Origin: Candidatus Tectimicrobiota bacterium
GTDB taxonomy: Bacteria > JACPUC01
Reading direction: 5' to 3'
Length of the DNA: 64,000 nt
Assembly (NCBI GenBank): GCA_016192455.1
Contig: JACPUC010000015.1
Location: forward strand, 35,923-99,922
The notes below the pieces were generated by a model, which saw only the letters and a list, made by a program, of their open reading frames with translations, did no database searches and was not told the origin of the DNA. Shown here piece by piece: positions 48,783-56,553 of this stretch (position 1 is its first letter; each line of letters starts with the position of its first letter). The position numbers and the translations under genes were made by a program.

Positions 48783-49691
48783 ATGAATCTGGCAAAGTTC
48801 TGGATGAGCAGACGGACGGTGCTGGCGGGCGGGACGGCGGCACTCCTCTCGCTGGCCGGCCGCCTGTGGCTGCGCTCGGCGCGCGCCCAGCAGACGGCGA
48901 GCGGCATCACGGCCGCGCCGGTGAGCAGGGTGCCGCTGGCCCCCGAGGATGCGCTCTGGGGACGGGCGAAGCCCACGCCGGTGGTGCTGCTGCCGCAGAA
49001 CCTCGTGCTGCCGCGATTGGCGAAGTCGAACCTGCAAGCCCTGAACGTCCAGGCGCTCTACGACGCCGCGCGTCTCGCCGTGCGCCTCGAGTGGCCGGAT
49101 GCCCACAAGGATGACGAGCTGGGCACAGTGCAGCAGTACCGCGACGGCGTCGCCATCCAGTTTCCGGTGAACCCGGCCGGCTCCGCGCCCTCCTTCATGA
49201 TGGGCCAACCGGGGAGCGGCGTGGTCATCTACCACTGGAAGAGTGACTGGCAGTTCAGCCTGACCTACGACGTGGACGAAGCCTACCCAAACATGTACGC
49301 CGACTACTACCCCTTCTCCGGGGTTGCGGCCGGGGAGATGCCGGAGGCCACCGATTACCTGACGAAGGGCCGCCGGGAGTACCTGACCGCGGCCGCGGTC
49401 GGCAACAGCTTGGCGGACCCCTTCGTCCAGAAGCGGATCGGACCGATCCAGAAGATGCGCGCGGAGGGCTTCGGGACGACGGAGGCTGACCAGGTGCAGG
49501 ACGCGCAGGGCGGCGGCGTCTGGTCCTCCAAGGGATGGCGGATCGTCATCTCCATCCCGCTCAAACAGAGCGCCTTCACCTTCGCCAAGGGCATGACGGT
49601 GCCACTTGCCTTTGCCGTGTGGGACGGCGCGGACCGGCAGCGGAACGGCCAGAAGACTTACGCACCCTGGATGAATTTGGTGCTGGCGTAG
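48783..49691 (+). CDS. Haem-b gamma subunit (EbdC/SerC/DdhC-like)
   Basis: 302 residues. A Tat-like leader (SRRTVLAGGTAALLSLAGRL) leads into a beta-sandwich of the ethylbenzene-dehydrogenase-related domain. Conserved features are LYDAARLAVRLEWPDAHKDD, the region FMMGQPG (Met139/140, candidate haem ligand), YPNMYADYYPFSGVAAGEMP, GGGVWSSKGWRIVISIPL and the C-terminal GQKTYAPWMNLVL with Lys291, matching the Met/Lys haem coordination known for EbdC. Its presence, instead of a membrane NarI, indicates a soluble periplasmic complex that exchanges electrons with a cytochrome c. Confidence 0.88.
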   Translation: MNLAKFWMSRRTVLAGGTAALLSLAGRLWLRSARAQQTASGITAAPVSRVPLAPEDALWGRAKPTPVVLLPQNLVLPRLAKSNLQALNVQALYDAARLAVRLEWPDAHKDDELGTVQQYRDGVAIQFPVNPAGSAPSFMMGQPGSGVVIYHWKSDWQFSLTYDVDEAYPNMYADYYPFSGVAAGEMPEATDYLTKGRREYLTAAAVGNSLADPFVQKRIGPIQKMRAEGFGTTEADQVQDAQGGGVWSSKGWRIVISIPLKQSAFTFAKGMTVPLAFAVWDGADRQRNGQKTYAPWMNLVLA

Positions 49692-49783
49692 GGGCAGGGG
49701 GGCGGCGGATCAGCCGCGCGACTCCTGGGCAGGGATGCGGCATCCCCTCCCGAACCCGCGAGTCCGCCGTGACCGCCCTGATT

Positions 49784-49807
49784 GTAGGGGCGGGGCTTGC
49801 CCCGCCC
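49784..49807. repeat. Short GC palindrome related to the 35-kb/60-kb family
   Basis: GTAGGGGCGGGGCTTGCCCC followed by GCCC forms a palindrome (GGGCGGGGC/GCCCCGCCC) and shares the GTAGGGGCGG end with the repeats at 35363 and 59994. It lies in the gap between the gamma subunit and the convergent hydrolase. Confidence 0.6.
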
Positions 49808-49868
49808 AAGGATGCGGCATACGCGCCGGGTATCCCGCCTCCGCCGGCAGCGCGCGACGCCCAGCGAG

Positions 49869-49903
49869 AACGCAGAAAGCCCGCGTTGCGGGCTTTCTGC
49901 GTT
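49869..49903. terminator. Strong bidirectional hairpin between convergent genes
   Basis: AACGCAGAAAGCCCGC (49869-49884) pairs perfectly over 16 bp with GCGGGCTTTCTGCGTT (49888-49903), with a 3-base loop. A second 11-bp hairpin (CGCTGCCGCGC with GCGCGGCAGCG) follows at about 49909-49935. It lies between the gamma subunit gene and the minus-strand hydrolase, suited to ending transcription from both sides. Confidence 0.75.
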
Positions 49904-49990
49904 TCAGCGCTGCCGCGCGGACTGCGCGGCAGCGAGCGTGAAGGGGTGCGGGCGGGGAGGAGCCTCGCCCGCGGCGGCGCGGTCGATTGA

Positions 49991-51721
49991 TCAGAGGTAC
50001 GGTTTGCCGCCGGAGATGAAGGTGCCCATGACGTTCCCCCTGGTGATCGGCAGCAGCAGGTGCGAGGGATGCTCCGCGTTGTGGTGCACGGTGATGCGTG
50101 ACGCCGAGGCGCGGTGCAGGTGACCCGAGGCCAGCGCTTCGAGCGGGTGCTTGGGTGGGTCGTCAGTGCAACTGATCTTCAGCACCAGCCTTGATCCAGG
50201 CTTGCAGAGAGTGCAGGTGGGAACGAGCGGGATGGTGAACTCCGTCACCTCTCCGGGGGTGAGCGGCTCGGGCTGCGTGTGCGGGAAAAACGGCGCCCAG
50301 GGTTTGGAGCGCTGCGGGTCGAGGCGTCGATGCGAGCCGCGCAGCCAGCCGCGCGTCAAGATGCGCTCCTGCCCCGCCGCGTCCACGGCGCGCAGGCTGA
50401 TGAACCAAAGCGCCTCGGGAGCCGTGCTGGAGGCGAACAGCTTGAGCACGATGGGGCCGATGACCTCCGTCTGCTCCACGAAGAGGGGGGTGGAAAACTC
50501 CAGGCTGCCGCGTCCCCATGGCGAGTCTTCAAACGAGGTCGTCCCCTCGTTCGGCCAGTGCTCGCGCTCGAAGAGGACGCCCCCTTCGTGCAGGTGGAAG
50601 GGAGTCCATTTCGTTTCCGGCAGAGGCCACTCGTTCGCTTCCTTCCAGGTTCCCTCGCCGGGGATAAAGAGCCTGATCGGCGGCTCCTGCAGAATCCCCG
50701 TCTCGATCCCTTTCAGCCAGAAATCGAACCAGCGCAGCGACTCGTACTGGAGCTGGTAGAGAGGGCGGTCCAAGTACGCCGGCGGGCCGATCACCAGCTT
50801 CTTGGGGACGCTCAAGTTCTCCCAGCTCCGGAAGGCTCCGGGCAGGTGCAGGCCGTAGATGCCCCAACAGGCGCCCAGGTACGCCGGCACGTTGATGGTC
50901 GGGTAGTTTACCCGGCGCTCCTCCCAGTACGGGCCATCGCAGGGGTTGAGCAGCAGGTCCACCAGGAGGGGATTCATCCCCTGCTCGGGGTTGCGCAGGA
51001 TCGCCGCCAGTTCAGGCACGCGGGTGATGTCCTCATCCCGCAAGCACGCCGCGATGGCCTGTCCAAACGCCTCCTCGCCGAGGCGTTGCCGCGTCTCGCT
51101 CGCCACCCTGGCCTTGTAGAGCGAGCCATACGCCCACATGCGCCAGAAACCGTGACCGAGGATGCCGCCGTGATAGACGGAGTCGCGGTAAAGGTCCGTG
51201 GCTCCCCAGGGGGCGAAGATGCACTTCAGGTGGGGTGGATTGAGCGAGGCGATGAAGAACTGAATCCAGGCGAAATACGACACCCCGAACATGCCGACCT
51301 GGCCGTTGCACCAGGGTTGCCGTGCCATCCACTCGATGAGCTCGCAGCCATCCTCGATCTCGCGGCGGGCAAGAAAGGGGTAGATGCCGCCCGAGTTGCC
51401 GGTTCCCCGGATATTGGCGATGAGGTAGGCGTAACCGCGGCGCACGTAGAACGCCGGGTCGCCCGCTTCGATATAGGCGGTCCCTTCTTCCTGATTGGCA
51501 TGCCGAAAGATGTTGATGGAAAGGGCCGCAGGCTTTATCGGTGCGGTTTGCGAGGCTTGATTATACGGATGATAGCCCAGGATGGCGGGAAAAGGTCCGG
51601 CTGCGTCGGGCCGGAAAATATCGGCATCGAGTTCGATACCGTCACTCATGGGAATCTTTACGGAGCGTTCCACCACCACGCCGTACGCGCGTTCCGACGT
51701 TGTCCATGCAGTGCTAAACAT
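49991..51721 (-). CDS. CocE/NonD-family hydrolase, second divergent copy
   Basis: 576 residues from ATG 51721. Same two-part build as the protein at 33525-35159: PMSDGIELDADIFRPDAAGP, AYLIANIRGTGNSGGIYPF, nucleophile elbow GMFGVSYFAWIQF (Ser148), then a jelly-roll with VIGPIVLKLFASSTAPEALW, LTRGWLRGSHRRLDPQRSKP and RLVLKISCTDDPPKH. The usual GWYD Asp and GPWxH His contexts are replaced by GACWGIYGLHLPGAF and IGPPAYLDRPLYQLQ. The matching change in both copies argues for a distinct subfamily rather than decay. No signal peptide is visible. Substrate unknown. Confidence 0.85.
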   Translation of the reverse strand: MFSTAWTTSERAYGVVVERSVKIPMSDGIELDADIFRPDAAGPFPAILGYHPYNQASQTAPIKPAALSINIFRHANQEEGTAYIEAGDPAFYVRRGYAYLIANIRGTGNSGGIYPFLARREIEDGCELIEWMARQPWCNGQVGMFGVSYFAWIQFFIASLNPPHLKCIFAPWGATDLYRDSVYHGGILGHGFWRMWAYGSLYKARVASETRQRLGEEAFGQAIAACLRDEDITRVPELAAILRNPEQGMNPLLVDLLLNPCDGPYWEERRVNYPTINVPAYLGACWGIYGLHLPGAFRSWENLSVPKKLVIGPPAYLDRPLYQLQYESLRWFDFWLKGIETGILQEPPIRLFIPGEGTWKEANEWPLPETKWTPFHLHEGGVLFEREHWPNEGTTSFEDSPWGRGSLEFSTPLFVEQTEVIGPIVLKLFASSTAPEALWFISLRAVDAAGQERILTRGWLRGSHRRLDPQRSKPWAPFFPHTQPEPLTPGEVTEFTIPLVPTCTLCKPGSRLVLKISCTDDPPKHPLEALASGHLHRASASRITVHHNAEHPSHLLLPITRGNVMGTFISGGKPYL

Positions 51722-52120
51722 GGCGCAGCTCCATCGCGGCGTCCTCGCGCCCGCGCAGTGAGAGGGATGCTCCGTTCCCCGCCTGCTGCTCCCTCTCGCT
51801 TGATTCCACCACCCTCCTAGCCTTCCTGGCGGAGCTCACGCCCGCCATTCTTCTTGCACGATGAGCATGGAAGGTTGGCGGAAGGCCGACAGGCTCGCCG
51901 CGGCGCACATCCCCGGACGCAGCGTCGGCAGGGGTTCGAAGCTGTCGAGATTCCTTCAGCGGTCCCGCGGTCGTGGAGCACTGCACCCTGGCGCCCCTCT
52001 GCCGCTCCACAACAGCATGATCTGGCGGGCCCCGATGATTGCCGCGGTGCAGGAGCGGCCCTGGCGTGCTGCCGTGGAGACGGTGAAGTTGGCGCGCCGT
52101 TCAGCAGAGCGCGCAGCCGT
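51722..52120. other. Intergenic region upstream of the second hydrolase
   Basis: 399 bases between the ABM-domain gene and the hydrolase, both on the minus strand. I see no gene or clear promoter. Long open frames on the plus strand here look like compositional artefacts. Confidence 0.4.
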
Positions 52121-52438
52121 TCACGCCGGCTCGCCGCGGCCGAGGCGTCCCCCCTCGTGTTCATAGATTTCATGCCTTGGTCGGCTGGCGAGGATATTCT
52201 CCTTGCCCCAATTCGTCACCTTGGCGAACTGCTCGGAGCGGATGAACGACTCGAAAGCCGTCCTGTCGGTCCACGCCGAGACGATCAGGTAGGAGCGCGG
52301 GTGGTTGACATCGCGGTAGAGATGCGAGGCGGTGTGGCCGCTCATGCTCTTCATGATTTCGAGCACGCGATTGAAGGCACGTTCAAAGGTCCCCTCTTTC
52401 CCTTCCAGGATTTCGTAGTTCATGCCGACGGTGATCAT
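52121..52438 (-). CDS. Antibiotic-biosynthesis-monooxygenase (ABM) domain protein
   Basis: 105 residues from ATG 52438 behind AAAGGAG. It has the dimeric ferredoxin-like ABM fold: MITVGMNYEILEGKEGTFER, LEIMKSMSGHTASHLYRDV, SYLIVSAWTDRTAFESFIRS and FAKVTNWGKENILASRPRHE. The family includes haem-degrading enzymes and small quinol or polyketide monooxygenases. The active-site details needed to choose are not evident. It lies on the same strand as, and 398 bases before, the second hydrolase. Confidence 0.85.
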   Translation of the reverse strand: MITVGMNYEILEGKEGTFERAFNRVLEIMKSMSGHTASHLYRDVNHPRSYLIVSAWTDRTAFESFIRSEQFAKVTNWGKENILASRPRHEIYEHEGGRLGRGEPA

Positions 52439-53322
52439 CGGAGCTCCTTTGGGCGATGGCGCTGGTGTCGTTCCGTCGTTTTCTCCAGGGTGTTGCAGTC
52501 ACGGCTGATCGCGCACCGCATCCTAGCATGTCGCTCGCCGCATTTCGAGGCGACGAGGCCGACGGCCCCGGCTCGTGGTGGCGGGATGCCGGGAGCGCTG
52601 CGTTCTACGTGGTCGATACGGGTCGGCCGCGGCTACCCACTCGAGGGAGGCGCTCCCTCCGTCTGGACGTCTGGCAGCTCTCCCACGACCGAGGACCTCT
52701 GGCGCCGCTCCTCCGCGGCGCTTTGGTCAGGCGCCAAAGGGGCTAAGCAGGTTGCCATGCGCACGCTGCCGAGGAGACGCGAACGGGCTTGTGGTCGCCG
52801 CCGGAGAGGATTCGCGCAGACGGCGGCGAAACTTACCTGCCGAATATCATGGCTGGGAGCGTGGCGGAAAGCACGGCATGGGGGAAGCTGCGCAACGGGG
52901 GAAACTCTGCCTGGGGACGAGAGCGTAAGGCGCGGCGGCAGGGGGGGTGGGAGGAGGAATCGGCGCGCTGATGTCGCTGGCGGTGGTCAACAAGCTCAGC
53001 AGCGAGGCCTGTCGTTCTTTCTCGGTGTCACGCAAAAGAGCTTTCTGGGCAGGTCACCTCTCTCAAATTCAAGAACGTCAAGCATCTCAGAGTCTGTTGA
53101 AAGTTGTTTGACGGTTCTCTCTACTGAAAAAACGAACAACGCCCCCCCCTCTCGTACCTGTCTACGCCATGGTGACGTTCCTGGAGGGATTGCCTCGAAG
53201 TGCGCCCCCCGTCGAGAACGCAGGCCCTCTCTCCTGACCACTCGCCCCCCTCGCTGCTTGCCCTTCATCACCAACAGAGCCGGCAAGCTGGCGCGTCCAC
53301 GGTTCGGGGGCGGGTAGGCCGG
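52439..53322. other. Intergenic region downstream of the peptide locus
   Basis: 884 bases with no supportable gene. The segment 53040-53150 is clearly AT-richer than the surroundings and may contain regulatory sequence for the minus-strand ABM gene. The plus-strand frame running through here overlaps the ABM gene antisense and has non-protein-like composition. Confidence 0.4.
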
Positions 53323-53553
53323 CTAGGAGCTGCCGCCGAACGATCCGCCCATGCCGCCGCCCATCATACCCATGCCCATCTGTGCATATGCCTCAGGAAC
53401 AACCTTGAAGGAGCGGATGCTGGGGCGGTGGTAGGCCAGCAGGAATGCCGCCGCGCCGATGCCGAGGTGCTTGAAGAGATCGCGGCGTTCCACTCCCTCT
53501 TGGGGGGTATCGCCCTGCGCGTCACGCGCTTCACCCTTGGGGAACTGATCCAT
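53323..53553 (-). CDS. Putative precursor peptide 1 of a RiPP-like system (76 aa)
   Basis: 76 residues from ATG 53553, with AGGAGG 8 bases upstream. An acidic N-terminus leads to RRDLFKHLGIGAAAFLLAYH, then RPSIRSFKVVPEAYAQ, then a Gly/Met tail (MGMGMMGGGMGG, SFGGSS). Residues 23-58 match 24 of 36 positions in the peptide at 55054-55284, while the last ~18 residues differ except for an SFG triplet. A conserved leader with a variable C-terminal core is the pattern of ribosomal-peptide precursors. YHRPSI fits the YxxP motif of lasso-type leaders bound by PqqD-like proteins. The RRDLFK/AYAQ elements could alternatively mark a Tat-like signal peptide. It lies 179 bases after the kinase on the same strand. 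Confidence 0.7.
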   Translation of the reverse strand: MDQFPKGEARDAQGDTPQEGVERRDLFKHLGIGAAAFLLAYHRPSIRSFKVVPEAYAQMGMGMMGGGMGGSFGGSS

Positions 53554-53732
53554 CGTGAGAACCTCCTGTCCCCGCAACCACTGGGCCGCCATCCCTAAAG
53601 ATATTCGAGATATTCCAGCGCCGGCCTGCCTCCTGTGCACCTGTCACGTGGCGAGGTGGCCCCCCTTTGGTCACTGCAAGGAAGCAAGCTGCGTTTACCC
53701 CGGCAAGGGTGCGCGCGCCTCCTGGGATCGCT

Positions 53733-54656
53733 TCAGGGGACCGGCGCGCCACAGCTTGCAAGTGTCGCTCTGATGGAGCTCACCCCTTCTTCCAGCGACG
53801 CCATCGTGAGCTCATAGCCAGGCAGCGCGTGAGCCACATCGATGAGGGCGCAGAGGCGCTCCGTGGTCCGTTCCTCGAGGTTCATCCCCTCCTGAGTCAG
53901 CCGCTCGAGGACCTCGGCCGGATCAAGGGCGCGCAGGCGCGTTCGCTCCTCTGGCGCATACCTGGGGAAGAAAAGCAGCGACGGCTTCGCCCGCGCGCCA
54001 GGGCTCAGTTGGCGGTAGGAAGCGGGATCGACTACGTAGCGCCGCTTGCCGTCGAACTTGGTATGCGAGAAACATACCGCGGCCGCGGGCCAGAAAGCGC
54101 GCAGCGAGGCGAGAACGTCCTCCCGCAGCAGGAAGCTGCGCTGGAAGGGGATGAGGGAGAGGCGCGCCACGTCGAGAAAGATCAACTCTTCCGAGACCAG
54201 CACAAACCCCAGGGATGCCAAGCCGGCCAGGAGCGTTGATTTTCCCATCCTCGGCGGGCCGATGAGGAGGAGCGTTTGCCGCCCGTTCGTCATCGCTCCC
54301 CCATGGAGATGCACGCAATCGCCGCGCCTCGTGGCGGCGTGCGCCCCGAAGGATCGGTCCACCTTGTAGAGGGCTTCATCCAGATTCGGCTTCACGTGCA
54401 ATTGCGAGCCGGCATCGATGACCCGCCACTCGGCGCCATTCGAGGTGTGGTGCACGGAAAAAGTAGGGAGCTGGGCCCGGGCGCTCTCCGCCCGGTCGCC
54501 GTTGCGATCACCATTCTGGTCGCCATGATCGCTGACGCGCGCGTAGTAGAGCTGGGACAACCGCGCCAAGAACTCCGCGCTGTTGGTGCGCAACTCAACC
54601 TTGCACCCGGCGAGCCAGAAGATCGCGCAACTCTGCCCCTCTTGCCGTTTCATCAT
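53733..54656 (-). CDS. HPr-kinase-like protein 1 (HprK-related kinase)
   Basis: 307 residues from ATG 54656. The N-terminal ~110 residues are specific to HprK-related proteins (VELRTNSAEFLARLSQLYYA, DEALYKVDRSFGAH). The kinase core has VHLHGGAMT, the P-loop LLLIGPPRMGKSTLLAGLAS (133-141 GPPRMGKST), LVSEELIFLD and LIPFQRSFLLREDVLASL. It lacks the HPr kinase hydrolase signature region and no HPr gene is near. Related kinases in lasso-peptide clusters phosphorylate a serine of the precursor. It pairs with peptide 1 downstream and has its own promoter. A paralogue is at 56546-57430. Confidence 0.85.
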   Translation of the reverse strand: MMKRQEGQSCAIFWLAGCKVELRTNSAEFLARLSQLYYARVSDHGDQNGDRNGDRAESARAQLPTFSVHHTSNGAEWRVIDAGSQLHVKPNLDEALYKVDRSFGAHAATRRGDCVHLHGGAMTNGRQTLLLIGPPRMGKSTLLAGLASLGFVLVSEELIFLDVARLSLIPFQRSFLLREDVLASLRAFWPAAAVCFSHTKFDGKRRYVVDPASYRQLSPGARAKPSLLFFPRYAPEERTRLRALDPAEVLERLTQEGMNLEERTTERLCALIDVAHALPGYELTMASLEEGVSSIRATLASCGAPVP

Positions 54657-55053
54657 CGAGGAGAACGCTTCTCAAGCAACAACCCCAATCGCCTTTCGAA
54701 GACTCCTACAGTAGTGCGAGATAAAGCAATCGTCCTCAGGAATAAGTAGAACAACTCCGCTTATCTATAGACCCGCCTTTGGTTGTCAAGGAAATCGATG
54801 CGCCCCATGAAGAGCGCCGCGCGTGCGGCCAGGTGGCGGGTGGTTGAACTCCCTGGAGCGACACCTACCCTCCGCGGAAGCAGACGGCTCGCCAGCCGGA
54901 CACACCACCTCCGCCGCGCCGCGGCACACTCCCCGAACCGCCGGCGCTACGTCACCCCTCCCCTCGCTTGGCAGCTTCTGTCTGGCCAGAGGGCCGAAGC
55001 AGGCATGCCGAGGGGGCCTCGACGACGAGCCGTGGAGGCGCCGAGATGCTCCG
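54657..55053. other. Intergenic region between peptide 2 and kinase 1
   Basis: 397 bases. The part next to kinase 1 (54660-54790) is AT-rich and contains its promoter. The rest is GC-rich without a recognisable gene; I found no third peptide with the RRDL/YHxPSIR block. Confidence 0.5.
54762..54789 (-). promoter_or_regulatory. Promoter of kinase 1 / peptide 1 unit
   Basis: Reading leftward, TTGACA (54789-54784) and TAGATA (54767-54762) are spaced by 16 bases in an AT-rich patch, about 105 bases before the kinase 1 start. It indicates that kinase 1 and peptide 1 form a separate transcription unit from the kinase 2 operon. Confidence 0.6.
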
Positions 55054-55284
55054 TCAGAACCCCATGTGCATGTTCTGCTGGCCGTGTCCGAACGAGCTCT
55101 TGCCGGGGTGATCCTGCGCCATGGCCCCCGGCGCGACCCTGAAAGTACGGATCGACGGTGGATGATAGACGAGGAGGAACGCCCCCGCGCCGGCGCCGAT
55201 TGCTTTGAGGAGGTCGCGGCGCCCCAGTCCGGAGGCAGGTTTCTCCTCTCCCTGACTTTCTGTCACACCCTCGTACGGTTCCAT
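55054..55284 (-). CDS. Putative precursor peptide 2 of a RiPP-like system (76 aa)
   Basis: 76 residues from ATG 55284 behind GAGGGA, only 33 bases after the methyltransferase stop. The leader block GRRDLLKAIGAGAGAFLLVY then HPPSIRTFRVAPGAMAQ parallels peptide 1; the tail is DHPGKSSFGHGQQNMHMGF. Equal length, the same block position and a shared SFG in otherwise unlike tails indicate a two-member precursor family. A PqqD-like region fused to the adjacent methyltransferase could bind the YHPPSIR segment. A Tat-type secretion signal (RRDLLK, cleavage after AMA) is the main alternative reading. Confidence 0.7.
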   Translation of the reverse strand: MEPYEGVTESQGEEKPASGLGRRDLLKAIGAGAGAFLLVYHPPSIRTFRVAPGAMAQDHPGKSSFGHGQQNMHMGF

Positions 55285-55317
55285 TGTTTTTCCCTCGCCT
55301 GACCGCGGCGGCGGCCC

Positions 55318-56553
55318 TTAGCGGGATGCCGCGTCGCTGGTCGTTGTGGGAGTGCCGCTTCGACTCGCGGTAGGGTGGTCCCCCCCCCCGCTCCTGCCGG
55401 CAACGTCGACACGGTGGCGCAGGGTCTCCGCGAGGAGCACCCGCGCGTAGGCCTCGTCACGAACGATGTCGCCGAAACTCGCCCGCAACTCTTCGATGAT
55501 GGCCTGCGCCGCGAGACCGCGGCGACAGCCGTCAAGAACCGCCGCGTCGATCCGACCGCGCTCGTTCAGCAGCGGCCGCCAGTCATCCCCCTGCCGTCCC
55601 AGCGACTCCTCCGTGCAGAGGATTGATGCGAACGAGTCATGGTTGCGGACCGCTACCACCGTTGGAGACGCCGCCCCGTCCGAGGATCGAAGCTGCCGCA
55701 CCCTCCACTTCCAGATTATGTCGATCCAGGGAAAAGTTGCAAGCTCGACATGCAAACGATCTCCCGCCGCCGCGGCGAGGGGTGGGGAGATCGGAAAGAA
55801 GGCTTGCTGCCATGCGGTCGCCGTGAACTGCGGGTGGTTCGAGAGGACAAGGCCCTCAAGGAGGCGCAAATCGAACCACCCCAGCAGACCATGCACCTCG
55901 GCGGCGCGCGGCACCTCGAAGCTCAGGCTGGCGGAGAAGTGCCCCGTGGTCGCCTCGCGCAGGCGCAGGCGATGAACCTCCCCCGGCGTCGCCACCAGCT
56001 CGGCGGCGGAAAATGCCCGGTAGATCGGCTTGCCGTAGATGGTGGCGAGCAGCGGCTGCGGCTCGATTCCCAGCTTGCTCACCAGCCGCACGGGGCGCTC
56101 AAGCTCGGCGTAGAACTCCGGGGTGCTGACCGGCGCCATGAAGAGCACCACCTCCTCGGGGAGGAACTTCCCCGTCGGCTTCAGAAGCCGCTCCCGGCAG
56201 CCGAGGATGACCTCGTCAACGGAGGCGTGCAGAAAAAAGGGGTCGAAGTGCTCCGTCACCAGGAGATCGACCGGCTCCGGCAGGCGCACCGAGCGCGCAT
56301 CCTCCTGCACGAAGGTGATGCGCTCCGCCCAGCCATTGGCCCGCGCCAGCTCGCGGGCCTTGCCGATCACGTCGTGCGGCTCGATGGCATAGACGCGCTC
56401 GGCGCCCGCAGCGCAGGCGAAGAAGGCGAACGTCCCCAGCCCCGTGCCGATCTCGGCGACGGTCTGGCCGCGCAAGTCGAGACGCTGGAAGGCCTCGCGG
56501 AAAGCGCCCAGCCGGCGCTCGTCCTGCCACATGCGCAAATAGTACTCAAGCAT
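55318..56553 (-). CDS. PRMT-like SAM methyltransferase with C-terminal PqqD-like domain
   Basis: 411 residues from ATG 56553, overlapping kinase 2 by 8 bases. The N-terminal half is a class I SAM fold of the protein-arginine-methyltransferase type: RLDLRGQTVAEIGTGLGTFA (motif I), RVYAIEPHDVIGKARELARA, VQEDARSVRLPEPVDLLVTE and the HFDPFFLH stretch. In PRMTs the double-E loop follows SE; here it reads TEHFDPFF. A beta-barrel middle part follows (EVHRLRLREATTGHFSASLS). The last ~90 residues (WRPLLNERGRIDAAVLDGCR, GLAAQAIIEELRASFGDIVR) resemble PqqD, the leader-binding recognition element of peptide-modifying systems. The likely target is one or both neighbouring peptides. Confidence 0.75.
   Translation of the reverse strand: MLEYYLRMWQDERRLGAFREAFQRLDLRGQTVAEIGTGLGTFAFFACAAGAERVYAIEPHDVIGKARELARANGWAERITFVQEDARSVRLPEPVDLLVTEHFDPFFLHASVDEVILGCRERLLKPTGKFLPEEVVLFMAPVSTPEFYAELERPVRLVSKLGIEPQPLLATIYGKPIYRAFSAAELVATPGEVHRLRLREATTGHFSASLSFEVPRAAEVHGLLGWFDLRLLEGLVLSNHPQFTATAWQQAFFPISPPLAAAAGDRLHVELATFPWIDIIWKWRVRQLRSSDGAASPTVVAVRNHDSFASILCTEESLGRQGDDWRPLLNERGRIDAAVLDGCRRGLAAQAIIEELRASFGDIVRDEAYARVLLAETLRHRVDVAGRSGGGDHPTASRSGTPTTTSDAASR

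Noticed and set aside
51854..53317. A 487-residue plus-strand open frame.
   Set aside because: It lies antisense to the ABM-domain gene and intergenic DNA, with Arg/Ala/Pro-rich sequence showing no fold or motif. It is treated as compositional.
53323..55284. The two 76-aa peptides as simple Tat-exported proteins (RRDL(F/L)K with A-x-A-Q).
   Set aside because: Not excluded, but less favoured. The hydrophobic stretch is short and interrupted by YHxPSIR, and the conserved block plus variable tail next to kinase and PqqD-like genes fits precursor peptides better.
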